From contig JBBELK010000931.1 in NCBI GenBank assembly GCA_037783545.1, positions 62,001 to 126,000 on the forward strand: a stretch of DNA of 64,000 bases. Direction: 5' to 3'. Under the pieces are notes generated by a model. It was given only the letters and a program-made list of their open reading frames with translations. It did not search any database and was not told the DNA's origin. Positions 22,614-35,038 of this stretch are shown piece after piece. Origin of the DNA: Henricia sp. BOLD:AAB3569. Lineage: Eukaryota > Echinodermata > Asteroidea > Spinulosida > Echinasteridae. The first letter of the stretch is position 1. Every line of letters starts with the position of its first letter. A program made the translations under genes and the position numbers.

Positions 22614-24530
22614 TCAAGCAGATGCCGCTTTCGGGAAACATTGCGTCCGAAGTGGTCGCAATTTTGGAACTGAAGGAATGTCCAGACAAACTTGAAATCT
22701 TGCCTGCTTTAACAACTCTATATCCCAAACGTATTCTGCAAATTTCAGCAATTTCCCGTTTAAACCGACCGAGTTATCGGTGAATCTAGCAAAAACTCCC
22801 TGCCGGCACAGTTTTCGCACAAGCAGACGCCGCTTTCCGGAAACATTCCATCTGAAGTGGTCGCTATTTTGGAACTGAAGGAATGTCCATACAAACTTCA
22901 AATTGTGCCTGCTAAAACAACTCTATATCCCAAACGTATTCTGCAAATTTCAGCAATTTCCCGTTTAAACCGACCGAGTTATCGTTGAATCAAGCAAAAA
23001 CTCCCTGCCGTCACAGTTTTCGCTCAAGCAGATGCCGCTTTCGGGAAACATTGCGTCCGAAGTGGTCGCTATTTTGGAACTGAAGGAATGTTCAGACAAA
23101 CTTGAAATGTTGACTGCTAAAACAACTCTATATCCCAAACGTATTCTGCAAGTTTCAGCAATTTCCCGTTTAAACCGACCGAGTTATCGGTGAATCTAGC
23201 AAAAACTCCCTGCCGTCACAGTTTTCGCACAGCAGATGCCGCTTTCGGGAAACATTGCGTCCGAAGTGGTCGCTATTTTGGAACTAAAGGAATGTTCAGA
23301 CACAACTTGAAATTTTGACTGCTTTAACAACTCTATATCCCAAACGTATTCTGCAAATTTCAGCAATTTCCAGTTTAAACCGACCGAGTTATCGTTGAAT
23401 CTAGCAAAAACTCCCTGCCGTCACAGTTTTCGCTCAAGCAGATGCCGCTTCGGGAAACATTGCGTCCGAAGTGGTCGCTATTTTGGAACTGAAGGAATGT
23501 TCAGACAAACTTGAAATTTTGACTGCTTTAACAACTCTATATCCCAAACGTATTCTGCAAATTTCAGCAATTTCCCGTTTAAACCGACCGAGTTATCGTT
23601 GAATCTAGCAAAAACTCCCTGCCGTCACAGTTTTCGCTCAAGCAGATGCCGCTTTCGGGAAACATTGCGTCCGAAGTGGTCGCAATTTTGGAACTGAAGG
23701 AATGTCCAGACAAACTTGAAATCTTGCCTGCTTTAACAACTCTATATCCCAAACGTATTCTGCAAATTTCAGCAATTTCCCGTTTAAACCGACCGAGTTA
23801 TCGGTGAATCTAGCAAAAACTCCCTGCCGGCACAGTTTTCGCACAAGCAGACGCCGCTTTCCGGAAACATTCCATCTGAAGTGGTCGCTATTTTGGAACT
23901 GAAGGAATGTCCATACAAACTTCAAATTGTGCCTGCTAAAACAACTCTATATCCCAAACGTATTCTGCAAATTTCAGCAATTTCCCGTTTAAACCGACCG
24001 AGTTATCGTTGAATCAAGCAAAAACTCCCTGCCGTCACAGTTTTCGCTCAAGCAGATGCCGCTTTCGGGAAACATTGCGTCCGAAGTGGTCGCTATTTTG
24101 GAACTGAAGGAATGTTCAGACAAACTTGAAATGTTGACTGCTAAAACAACTCTATATCCCAAACGTATTCTGCAAGTTTCAGCAATTTCCCGTTTAAACC
24201 GACCGAGTTATCGGTGAATCTAGCAAAAACTCCCTGCCGTCACAGTTTTCGCACAGCAGATGCCGCTTTCGGGAAACATTGCGTCCGAAGTGGTCGCTAT
24301 TTTGGAACTGAAGGAATGTTCAGACACAACTTGAAATTTTGACTGCTTTAACAACTCTATATCCCAAACGTATTCTGCAAATTTCAGCAATTTCCAGTTT
24401 AAACCGACCGAGTTATCGTTGAATCTAGCAAAAACTCCCTGCCGTCACAGTTTTCGCTCAAGCAGATGCCGCTTCGGGAAACATTGTGTCCGAAGTGGTC
24501 ACTATTTTGGAACTGAAGGAATGTTCAGAC
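22614..24530 (+). repeat. 1,024-bp five-monomer repeat, second site
   Basis: It has the same five-unit order as at 18.6 kb, with copies starting about 22,614 and 23,638. The last copy degrades near 24,487 (ATTGTGTCCG and GTCACTATTTT instead of ATTGCGTCCG and GTCGCTATTTT) just before the switch to the A-type island. Confidence 0.8.
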
Positions 24531-25440
24531 AAATTTGAAATTTTGCCTGCTTTAACAACTCTATATCCCAAACGTATTCTGCAAATTTCAGCAATTTCCC
24601 GTTTAAACCGACCGAGTTATCGTCCAATCTAGCAAAAACTCCCTGCCGGCACAGTTTTCGCACAACCGGACGCCGCTTTTCGGAAACATTCCATCTGAAG
24701 TGGTCGCTATTTTGGAACTAAAGGAATTTCCAGACAAACTTCAGATTTTGCCTGCTAAAACAACTCTATATCCCAAACGTATTCTGAAAATTTCAGCAAT
24801 GTCCCGTTTAAACCGACCGAGTTATTGTCGAATCTAGCAAAAACTCCCCTGCCGGCACATTTTTCGCACAAGCAGATGCCGCTTTCGTGAAACATTGCGT
24901 CTGAAGTGGTCGCTATTTTGGAACTGAAGGAATGTCCAGACAAACTTCAAATTTTGCCTGCTTTAACAACTCTACATCCCAAACGTATTCTGCAAATTTC
25001 AGCAATTTCCCGTTTAAAACGACCGAGTTATCGTTGAATCTAGCAAAAACTCCCTGCCGTCACAGTTTTCGCACAAGCAGACGCCGCTTTCGGGAAACAT
25101 TTCGTCTGAAGTGGTCGCTATTTTGGAACTGAAGGAATGTCCAGACAAATTTGAAATTTTGCCTGCTTTAACAACTCTATATCCCGAACGTATTCTGCAA
25201 ATTTCAGCAATTTCCCGTTTAAACCGACCGAGTTATCGGTGAATCTAGCAAAAACTCCCTGCGGGCACAGTTTTCGCACAAGCAGACGCCGCTTTCCGGA
25301 AACATTCCATCTGAAGTGGTCGCTATTTTGGAACTGAAGGAATGTCCAGACAAACTTCAAATTATGCCTGCTAAAACAAGTCTATATCCCAAACGTATTC
25401 TGCAAATTTCAGCAATGTCCCGTTTAAACCGACCGAGTTA
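24531..25440 (+). repeat. A-type island copied from a distant block
   Basis: About 910 bp match 1,766-2,675 at offset 22,765 (and 6,536-7,421 at 18,019), including ATCGTCCAATC, CTAAAGGAATTTCC, CTACATCCC, AAAACGACCG, ACATTTCGTC, ATCCCGAACG and CTGCGGGCAC. The left join is around 24,531, where TTCAGACAAATTTG mixes a B-type TTCAGAC with the A-type AAATTTG. The right end is where ATTGTCGAATC in the source is replaced by ATCGTTGAATC. Confidence 0.8.
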
Positions 25441-26361
25441 TCGTTGAATCTAGCAAAAACTCCCTGCCGTCACAGTTTTCGCACAAGCAGACGCCGCTTT
25501 CGTGAAACATTGCGTCTGAAGTGGTCGCTATTTTGGAACTGAAGGAATGTCCAGACAAACTTCAAATTTTGTCTGCTTTAACAACTCTATATCCCAAACG
25601 TATTCTGCAAATTTCAGCAATTTCCCGTTTAAACCGACCGAGTTATCGTTGAATCAAGCAAAAACTCCCTGCCGTCACAGTTTTCGCTCAAGCAGATGCC
25701 GCTTTCGGGAAACATTGCGTCCGAAGTGGTCGCTATTTTGGAACTGAAGGAATGTTCAGACAAACTTGAAATGTTGACTGCTAAAACAACTCTATATCCC
25801 AAACGTATTCTGCAAGTTTCAGCAATTTCCCGTTTAAACCGACCGAGTTATCGGTGAATCTAGCAAAAACTCCCTGCCGTCACAGTTTTCGCACAGCAGA
25901 TGCCGCTGTCGGGAAACATTGCGTCCGAAGTGGTCGCTATTTTGGAACTGAAGGAATGTTCAGACACAACTTGAAATTTTGACTGCTTTAACAACTCTAT
26001 ATCCCAAACGTATTCTGCAAATTTCAGCAATGTCCCGTTTAAACCGACCGAGTTATCGTTAAATCTAGCAAAAACTCCCTGCCGTCACAGTTTTCGCACA
26101 AGCAGACGCCGCTTTCGTGAAACATTGCGTCTGAAGTGGTCGCTATTTTGGAACTGAAGGAATGTCCAGACAAACTTCAAATTTTGTCTGCTTTAACAAC
26201 TCTATATCCCAAACGTATTCTGCAAATTTCAGCAATTTCCCGTTTAAACCGACCGAGTTATCGTTGAATCTAGCAAAAACTCCCCTGCCGGCACATTTTT
26301 CGCACAAGCAGACGCCGCTTTCGGAAAACATTGCGTCTGAAGTGGTCGCTATTTTGGAACT

Positions 26362-26484
26362 GAAGGAATGTCCAGACCGAGTTATCGTTGAATCTAGCAA
26401 AAACTCCCTGCCGTCACAGTTTTCGCACAAGCAGATGCCGCTTTCGGGAAACATTGCGTCCGAAGTGGTCGCTATTTTGAAACT
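26362..26484 (+). repeat. 123-bp short monomer, copy 9 (last)
   Basis: It has the GAC junction at 26375-26377. It is the last 123-bp unit in the window, about 1.5 kb before the first 179-bp unit. Downstream it differs from the other copies: the next monomer has GTCACAGTTTTCGCACAAG where copies 2-8 have GGCTCAATTTTCGC. Confidence 0.9.
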
Positions 26485-27529
26485 GAAGGAATGTCCAGAC
26501 AAACTTGAAATTTTGACTGCTTTAACAACTCTATATCCCAAACGTATTCTGCAAATTTCAGCAATTTCCCGTTTAAACCGACCGAGTTATCGTTGAATCT
26601 AGCAAAAACTCCCTGCCGTCACAGTTTTCGCACAAGCAGATGCCGCTTTCGGGAAACATTGCGTCCGAAGTGGTCGCTATTTTGTAACTGAAGGAATGTC
26701 CACACAAACTTCAAATTGTGCCTGCTAAAACAACTCTATATCCCAAACGTATTCTGCAAATTTGAGCAATTTCCCGTTTAAACCAACCGAGTTATCGGTG
26801 AATCTAGCAAAAACTCCCTGCCGGCACAGTTTTCGCACAAGCAGACGCCGCTTTCCGGAAACATTCCATCTGAAGTGGTCGCTATTTTGGAACTGAAGGA
26901 ATGTCCAGACAAACTTGAAATTTTGACTGCTTTAACAACTCTATATCCCAAACGTATTCTGCAAATTTCAGCAATTTTCCGTTTAAACCGACCAAGTTAT
27001 CGTTGAATCTAGCAAAAACTCCCCTGCCGGCACATTTTTCGCACAAGCAGATGCCGCTTTCGTAAAACATTGCGTCTGAAGTGGTCGCTATTTTGGAACT
27101 GAAGGAATGTCCAGACAAACTTGAAATTTTGACTGCTTTAACAACTCTATATCCCAAACATATTCTGCAAATTTCAGCAATTTCCCGTTTAAACCGACCG
27201 AGTTATCGTTGAATCTAGCAAAAACTCCCCTGCCGGCACATTTTTCGCACAAGCAGACGCCGCTTTCGGAAAACATTGCGTCTGAAGTGGTCGCTATTTT
27301 GGAACTGAAGGAATGTCCAGACAAACTTCAAATTTTGACTGCTTTAACAACTCTATATCCCAAACGTATTCTGCAAATTTCAGCAATTTCCCGTTTAAAC
27401 TGACCGATTTATCGGTGAATCTAGCAAAAACTCCCTGCCGTCACAGTTTTCGCACAAGCAGATGCCGCTTTCGGGAAACATTGCGTCCGAAGTGGTCGCT
27501 ATTTTGGAACTGAAGGAATGTTCAGACAA

Positions 27530-28707
27530 ACTTGAAATTTTGACTGCTTTAACAACTCTATATCCCAAACGTATTCTGCAAATTTCAGCAATTTCCAGTT
27601 TAAACCGACCGAGTTATCGTTGAATCTAGCAAAAACTCCCTGCCGGCACAGTTTTCGCACAACCGGACGCCTCTTTCCGGAAACATTCCATCTGAAGTGG
27701 TCGCTATTTTGGAACAGAAGGAATGTTCAGACAAACTTGAAATTTTGACTGCTTTAACAACTCTATATCCCAAACGTATTCTGCAAATTTCAGCAATTTC
27801 CAGTTTAAACCGACCGAGTTATCGTTGAATCTAGCAAAAACTCCCTGCCGTCACATTTTTCGCTCAAGCAGATGCCGCTTTCGGGAAACATTGCGTCCGA
27901 AGTGGTCGCTATTTTGGAACTGAAGGAATGTTCAGACAAACTTGAAATTTTGACTGCTTTAACAACTCTATATCCCAAACGTATTCTGCAAATTTCAGCA
28001 ATTTCCCGTTTAAACTGACCGAGTTGTCGTCACAGTTTTCGCACAAGCAGATGCCGCTTTCGGGAAACATTGCGTCCGAAGTGGTCGCTATTTTGGAACT
28101 GAAGGAATGTTCAGACAAACTTGAAATTTTGACTGCTTTAACAACTCTATATCCCAAACGTATTCTGCAAATTTCAGCAATTTCCAGTTTAAACCGACCG
28201 AGTTATCGTTGAATCTAGCAAAAACTCCCTGCCGGCACAGTTTTCGCACAACCGGACGCCTCTTTCCGGAAACATTCCATCTGAAGTGGTCGCTATTTTG
28301 GAACAGAAGGAATGTTCAGACAAACTTGAAATTTTGACTGCTTTAACAACTCTATATCCCAAACGTATTCTGCAAATTTCAGCAATTTCCAGTTTAAACC
28401 GACCGAGTTATCGTTGAATCTAGCAAAAACTCCCTGCCGTCACATTTTTCGCTCAAGCAGATGCCGCTTTCGGGAAACATTGCGTCCGAAGTGGTCGCTA
28501 TTTTGGAACTGAAGGAATGTTCAGACAAACTTGAAATTTTGACTGCTTTAACAACTCTATATCCCAAACGTATTCTGCAAATTTCAGCAATTTCCCGTTT
28601 AAACTGACCGAGTTATCGTCACAGTTTTCGCACAAGCAGATGCCGCTTTCGGGAAACATTGCGTCCGAAGTGGTCGCTATTTTGGAACTGAAGGAATGTT
28701 CAGACAA
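27530..28707 (+). repeat. 589-bp tandem duplication with first 179-bp units
   Basis: The 179-bp units at 27922 and 28511 and the CACATTTTTCGCTC variant at 27,852 and 28,441 are all 589 bp apart (two full monomers plus one short). The copies differ by GAGTTGTCG against GAGTTATCG. This is the left edge of the C-type domain. Confidence 0.82.
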
Positions 28708-30260
28708 ACTTGAAATTTTGACTGCTTTAACAACTCTATATCCCAAACGTATTCTGCAAATTTCAGCAATTTCCCGTTTAAACCGACCGAGTTATCGTTG
28801 AATCTAGCAAAAACTCCCTGCCGTCACAGTTTTCGCTCAAGCAGATGCCGCTTTCGGGAAACATTGCGTCCGAAGTGGTCGCTATTTTGGAACTAAAGGA
28901 ATGTCCAGACAAACTTGAAATCTTGCCTGCTTTAACAACTCTATATCCCAAACGTATTCTGCAAATTTCAGCAATTTCCCGTTTAAACCGTCCGAGTTAT
29001 CGGTGAATCTAGCAAAAACTCCCTGCCGGCACAGTTTTCGCACAAGCAGACGCCGCTTTCCCGAAACATTCCATCTGAAGTGGTCGCTATTTTGGAACTG
29101 AAGGAATGTCCAGACAAACTTCAAATTGTGCCTGCTAAAACAACTCTATATCCCAAACGTATTCTGCAAATTTCAGCAATTTCCCGTTTAAACCGACCGA
29201 GTTATCGTTGGATCTAGCAAAAACTCCCTGCCGTCACAGTTTTCGCACAAGCAGATGCCGCTTTCGGGAAACATTGCGTCCGAAGTGGTCGCTATTTTGG
29301 AACTGAAGGAATGTTCAGACAAACTTGAAATTTTGACTGCTTTAACAACTCTATATCCCAAACGTATTCTGCAAATTTCAGCAATTTCCCGTTTAAACCG
29401 ACCGAGTTATCGTTGAATCTAGCAAAAACTCCCTGCCGTCACAGTTTTCGCTTCAGCAGATGCCGCTTTCGGGAAACATTGCGTCCGAAGTGGTCGCAAT
29501 TTTGGAACTGAAGGAATGTCCAGACAAACTTGAAATCTTGCCTGCTTTAACAACTCTATATCCCAAACGTATTCTGCAAATTTCAGCAATTTCCCGTTTA
29601 AACCGACCGAGTTATCGGTGAATCTAGCAAAAACTCCCTGCCGGCACAGTTTTCGCACAAGCAGACGCCGCTTTCCGGAAACATTCCATCTGAAGTGGTC
29701 GCTATTTTGGAACTGAAGGAATGTCCATACAAACTTCAAATTGTGCCTGCTAAAACAACTCTATATCCCAAACGTATTCTGCAAATTTCAGCAATTTCCC
29801 GTTTAAACCGACCGAGTTATCGTTGAATCAAGCAAAAACTCCCTGCCGTCACAGTTTTCGCTCAAGCAGATGCCGCTTTCGGGAAACATTGCGTCCGAAG
29901 TGGTCGCTATTTTGGAACTGAAGGAATGTTCAGACAAACTTGAAATGTTGACTGCTAAAACAACTCTATATCCCAAACGTATTCTGCAAGTTTCAGCAAT
30001 TTCCCGTTTAAACCGACCGAGTTATCGGTGAATCTAGCAAAAACTCCCTGCCGTCACAGTTTTCGCACAGCAGATGCCGCTTTCGGGAAACATTGCGTCC
30101 GAAGTGGTCGCTATTTTGGAACTGAAGGAATGTTCAGACACAACTTGAAATTTTGACTGCTTTAACAACTCTATATCCCAAACGTATTCTGCAAATTTCA
30201 GCAATTTCCAGTTTAAACCGACCGAGTTATCGTTGAATCTAGCAAAAACTCCCTGCCGTC
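28500..30260 (+). repeat. Block repeated at +3,431 (first copy)
   Basis: It matches 31,931-33,691. Shared marks are TTTCCCGAAACATTCC (29,059 and 32,490) and CGTTGGATCTAGC (29,205 and 32,636). They differ at 29,450, where this copy has TTCGCTTCAGCAG and the other TTCGCTCAAGCAG. The match ends where this copy continues with GTCACAGTTTTCGC and the other with GTCACATTTTTCGC. Confidence 0.78.
28690..28894 (+). repeat. Representative C-type full-length monomer, 205 bp
   Basis: This is a full-length monomer of the right-hand domain. It has TTCAGACAAACTTG, TTTTGACTGCTTTAAC, TTTCCCGTTTAAACCGACCG, GTTGAATCTAGC, the GTCACAG variant in place of GGCACAG, TTCGCTCAAGCAGATG and TTTCGGGAAAC. It lacks the extra C of A-type units. 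The 179-bp short monomers are derived from a unit very like this one by loss of 26 bp. Confidence 0.85.
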
Positions 30261-31870
30261 ACAGTTTTCGCTCAAGCAGATGCCGCTTCGGGAAACATTG
30301 CGTCCGAAGTGGTCGCTATTTTGGAACTGAAGGAATGTTCAGACAAACTTGAAATTTTGACTGCTTTAACAACTCTATATCCCAAACGTATTCTGCAAAT
30401 TTCAGCAATTTCCCGTTTAAACCGACCGAGTTATCGTTGAATCAAGCAAAAACTCCCTGCCGTCACAGTTTTCGCTCAAGCAGATGCCGCTTTCGGGAAA
30501 CATTGCGTCCGAAGTGGTCGCTATTTTGGAACTGAAGGAATGTTCAGACAAACTTGAAATTTTGACTGCTTTAACAACTCTATATCCCAAACGTATTCTG
30601 CAAATTTCAGCAATTTCCAGTTTAAACCGACCGAGTTATCGTTGAATCTAGCAAAAACTCCCTGCCGGCACAGTTTTCGCACAACCGGACGCCTCTTTCC
30701 GGAAACATTCCATCTGAAGTGGTCGCTATTTTGGAACAGAAGGAATGTTCAGACAAACTTGAAATTTTGACTGCTTTAACAACTCTATATCCCAAACGTA
30801 TTCTGCAAATTTCAGCAATTTCCAGTTTAAACCGACCGAGTTATCGTTGAATCTAGCAAAAACTCCCTGCCGTCACATTTTTCGCTGAAGCAGATGCCGT
30901 TTTCGGGAAACATTGCGTCCGAAGTGGTCGCTATTTTGGAACTGAAGGAATGTTCAGACAAACTTGAAATTTTGACTGCTTTAACAACTCTATATCCCAA
31001 ACGTATTCTGCAAATTTCAGCAATTTCCCGTTTAAACTGACCGAGTTATCGTCACAGTTTTCGCACAAGCAGATGCCGCTTTCGGGAAACATTGCGTCCG
31101 AAGTGGTCGCTATTTTGGAACTGAAGGAATGTTCAGACAAACTTGAAATTTTGACTGCTTTAACAACTCTATATCCCAAACGTATTCTGCAAATTTCAGC
31201 AATTTCCCGTTTAAACCGACCGAGTTATCGTTGAATCTAGCAAAAACTCCCTGCCGTCACAGTTTTCGCTCAAGCAGATGCCGCTTTCGGGAAACATTGC
31301 GTCCGAAGTGGTCGCTATTTTGGAACTAAAGGAATGTCCAGACAAACTTGAAATCTTGCCTGCTTTAACAACTCTATATCCCAAACGTATTCTGCAAATT
31401 TCAGCAATTTCCAGTTTAAACCGACCGAGTTATCGTTGAATCTAGCAAAAACTCCCTGCCGTCACAGTTTTCGCTTAAGCAGATGCCGCTTCGGGAAACA
31501 TTGCGTCCGAAGTGGTCGCTATTTTGGAACTGAAGGAATGTTCAGACAAACTTGAAATTTTGACTGCTTTAACAACTCTATATCCCAAACGTATTCTGCA
31601 AATTTCAGCAATTTCCAGTTTAAACCGACCGAGTTATCGTTGAATCTAGCAAAAACTCCCTGCCGGCACAGTTTTCGCACAACCGGACGCCTCTTTCCGG
31701 AAACATTCCATCTGAAGTGGTCGCTATTTTGGAACAGAAGGAATGTTCAGACAAACTTGAAATTTTGACTGCTTTAACAACTCTATATCCCAAACGTATT
31801 CTGCAAATTTCAGCAATTTCCAGTTTAAACCGACCGAGTTATCGTTGAATCTAGCAAAAACTCCCTGCCG

Positions 31871-34662
31871 TCACATTTTTCGCTCAAGCAGATGCCGCTT
31901 TCGGGAAACATTGCGTCCGAAGTGGTCGCTATTTTGGAACTGAAGGAATGTTCAGACAAACTTGAAATTTTGACTGCTTTAACAACTCTATATCCCAAAC
32001 GTATTCTGCAAATTTCAGCAATTTCCCGTTTAAACTGACCGAGTTATCGTCACAGTTTTCGCACAAGCAGATGCCGCTTTCGGGAAACATTGCGTCCGAA
32101 GTGGTCGCTATTTTGGAACTGAAGGAATGTTCAGACAAACTTGAAATTTTGACTGCTTTAACAACTCTATATCCCAAACGTATTCTGCAAATTTCAGCAA
32201 TTTCCCGTTTAAACCGACCGAGTTATCGTTGAATCTAGCAAAAACTCCCTGCCGTCACAGTTTTCGCTCAAGCAGATGCCGCTTTCGGGAAACATTGCGT
32301 CCGAAGTGGTCGCTATTTTGGAACTAAAGGAATGTCCAGACAAACTTGAAATCTTGCCTGCTTTAACAACTCTATATCCCAAACGTATTCTGCAAATTTC
32401 AGCAATTTCCCGTTTAAACCGTCCGAGTTATCGGTGAATCTAGCAAAAACTCCCTGCCGGCACAGTTTTCGCACAAGCAGACGCCGCTTTCCCGAAACAT
32501 TCCATCTGAAGTGGTCGCTATTTTGGAACTGAAGGAATGTCCAGACAAACTTCAAATTGTGCCTGCTAAAACAACTCTATATCCCAAACGTATTCTGCAA
32601 ATTTCAGCAATTTCCCGTTTAAACCGACCGAGTTATCGTTGGATCTAGCAAAAACTCCCTGCCGTCACAGTTTTCGCACAAGCAGATGCCGCTTTCGGGA
32701 AACATTGCGTCCGAAGTGGTCGCTATTTTGGAACTGAAGGAATGTTCAGACAAACTTGAAATTTTGACTGCTTTAACAACTCTATATCCCAAACGTATTC
32801 TGCAAATTTCAGCAATTTCCCGTTTAAACCGACCGAGTTATCGTTGAATCTAGCAAAAACTCCCTGCCGTCACAGTTTTCGCTCAAGCAGATGCCGCTTT
32901 CGGGAAACATTGCGTCCGAAGTGGTCGCAATTTTGGAACTGAAGGAATGTCCAGACAAACTTGAAATCTTGCCTGCTTTAACAACTCTATATCCCAAACG
33001 TATTCTGCAAATTTCAGCAATTTCCCGTTTAAACCGACCGAGTTATCGGTGAATCTAGCAAAAACTCCCTGCCGGCACAGTTTTCGCACAAGCAGACGCC
33101 GCTTTCCGGGAACATTCCATCTGAAGTGGTCGCTATTTTGGAACTGAAGGAATGTCCATACAAACTTCAAATTGTGCCTGCTAAAACAACTCTATATCCC
33201 AAACGTATTCTGCAAATTTCAGCAATTTCCCGTTTAAACCGACCGAGTTATCGTTGAATCAAGCAAAAACTCCCTGCCGTCACAGTTTTCGCTCAAGCAG
33301 ATGCCGCTTTCGGGAAACATTGCGTCCGAAGTGGTCGCTATTTTGGAACTGAAGGAATGTTCAGACAAACTTGAAATGTTGACTGCTAAAACAACTCTAT
33401 ATCCCAAACGTATTCTGCAAGTTTCAGCAATTTCCCGTTTAAACCGACCGAGTTATCGGTGAATCTAGCAAAAACTCCCTGCCGTCACAGTTTTCGCACA
33501 GCAGATGCCGCTTTCGGGAAACATTGCGTCCGAAGTGGTCGCTATTTTGGAACTGAAGGAATGTTCAGACACAACTTGAAATTTTGACTGCTTTAACAAC
33601 TCTATATCCCAAACGTATTCTGCAAATTTCAGCAATTTCCAGTTTAAACCGACCGAGTTATCGTTGAATCTAGCAAAAACTCCCTGCCGTCACATTTTTC
33701 GCTCAAGCAGATGCCGCTTTCGGGAAACATTGCGTCCGAAGTGGTCGCTATTTTGGAACTGAAGGAATGTTCAGACAAACTTGAAATTTTGACTGCTTTA
33801 ACAACTCTATATCCCAAACGTATTCTGCAAATTTCAGCAATTTCCCGTTTAAACTGACCGAGTTATCGTCACAGTTTTCGCACAAGCAGATGCCGCTTTC
33901 GGGAAACATTGCGTCCGAAGTGGTCGCTATTTTGGAACTGAAGGAATGTTCAGACAAACTTGAAATTTTGACTGCTTTAACAACTCTATATCCCAAACGT
34001 ATTCTGCAAATTTCAGCAATTTCCCGTTTAAACCGACCGAGTTATCGTTGAATCTAGCAAAAACTCCCTACCGTCACAGTTTTCGCTCAAGCAGATGCCG
34101 CTTTCGGGAAACATTGCGTCCGAAGTGGTCGCTATTTTGGAACTAAAGGAATGTCCAGACAAACTTGAAATCTTGCCTGCTTTAACAACTCTATATCCCA
34201 AACGTATTCTGCAAATTTCAGCAATTTCCCGTTTAAACCGTCCGAGTTATCGGTGAATCTAGCAAAAACTCCCTGCCGGCACAGTTTTCGCACAAGCAGA
34301 CGCCGCTTTCCCGAAACATTCCATCTGAAGTGGTCGCTATTTTGGAACTGAAGGAATGTCCAGACAAACTTCAAATTGTGCCTGCTAAAACAACTCTATA
34401 TCCCAAACGTATTCTGCAAATTTCAGCAATTTCCCGTTTAAACCGACCGAGTTATCGTTGGATCTAGCAAAAACTCCCTGCCGTCACAGTTTTCGCACAA
34501 GCAGATGCCGCTTTCGGGAAACATTGCGTCCGAAGTGGTCGCTATTTTGGAACTGAAGGAATGTTCAGACAAACTTGAAATTTTGACTGCTTTAACAACT
34601 CTATATCCCAAACGTATTCTGCAAATTTCAGCAATTTCCCGTTTAAACCGACCGAGTTATCG
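31871..34662 (+). repeat. Block repeated at +1,819
   Basis: 31,871-32,843 matches 33,690-34,662: 179-bp units at 31942 and 33761, then CTAAAGGAATGTCC and TTTCCCGAAAC units. The second copy has a private CTCCCTACCGTC at 34,070. The match ends where one side has ATCGTTGAATC and the other ATCGGTGAATC. Confidence 0.78.
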
Positions 34663-35038
34663 GTGAATCTAGCAAAAACTCCCTGCCGGCACAGTTTTCG
34701 CACAAGCAGACGCCGCTTTCCGGAAACATTCCATCTGAAGTGGTCGCTATTTTGGAACTGAAGGAATGTCCATACAAACTTCAAATTGTGCCTGCTAAAA
34801 CAACTCTATATCCCAAACGTATTCTGCAAATTTCAGCAATTTCCAGTTTAAACCGACCGAGTTATCGTTGAATCTAGCAAAAACTCCCTGCCGGCACAGT
34901 TTTCGCTCAAGCAGATGCCGCTTCGGGAAACATTGCGTCCGAAGTGGTCGCTATTTTGGAACTGAAGGAATGTTCAGACAAACTTGAAATTTTGACTGCT
35001 TTAACAACTCTATATCCCAAACGTATTCTGCAAATTTC

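Larger units (their letters stand above)
13168..27530 (+). repeat. Interleaved A-type and B-type domain
   Basis: B-type runs carry GGTCGCAATTTT, CCATACAAACTTC, ATTGTGCCTGC, GAATCAAGC, CTGCAAGTTTCAGC, GCACAGCAG (one A lost) and CAGACACAACTTG (one base gained). They occupy roughly 13,168-15,360, 16,800-17,345, 18,570-20,365, 22,570-24,530 and a short piece at 25,650-26,020. Between them are A-type runs with ACTCCCCTGCC and 123-bp monomers. The repeated switching, with the same A and B blocks reused at fixed offsets, suggests that whole multi-monomer blocks were copied rather than single monomers exchanged. Confidence 0.75.
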
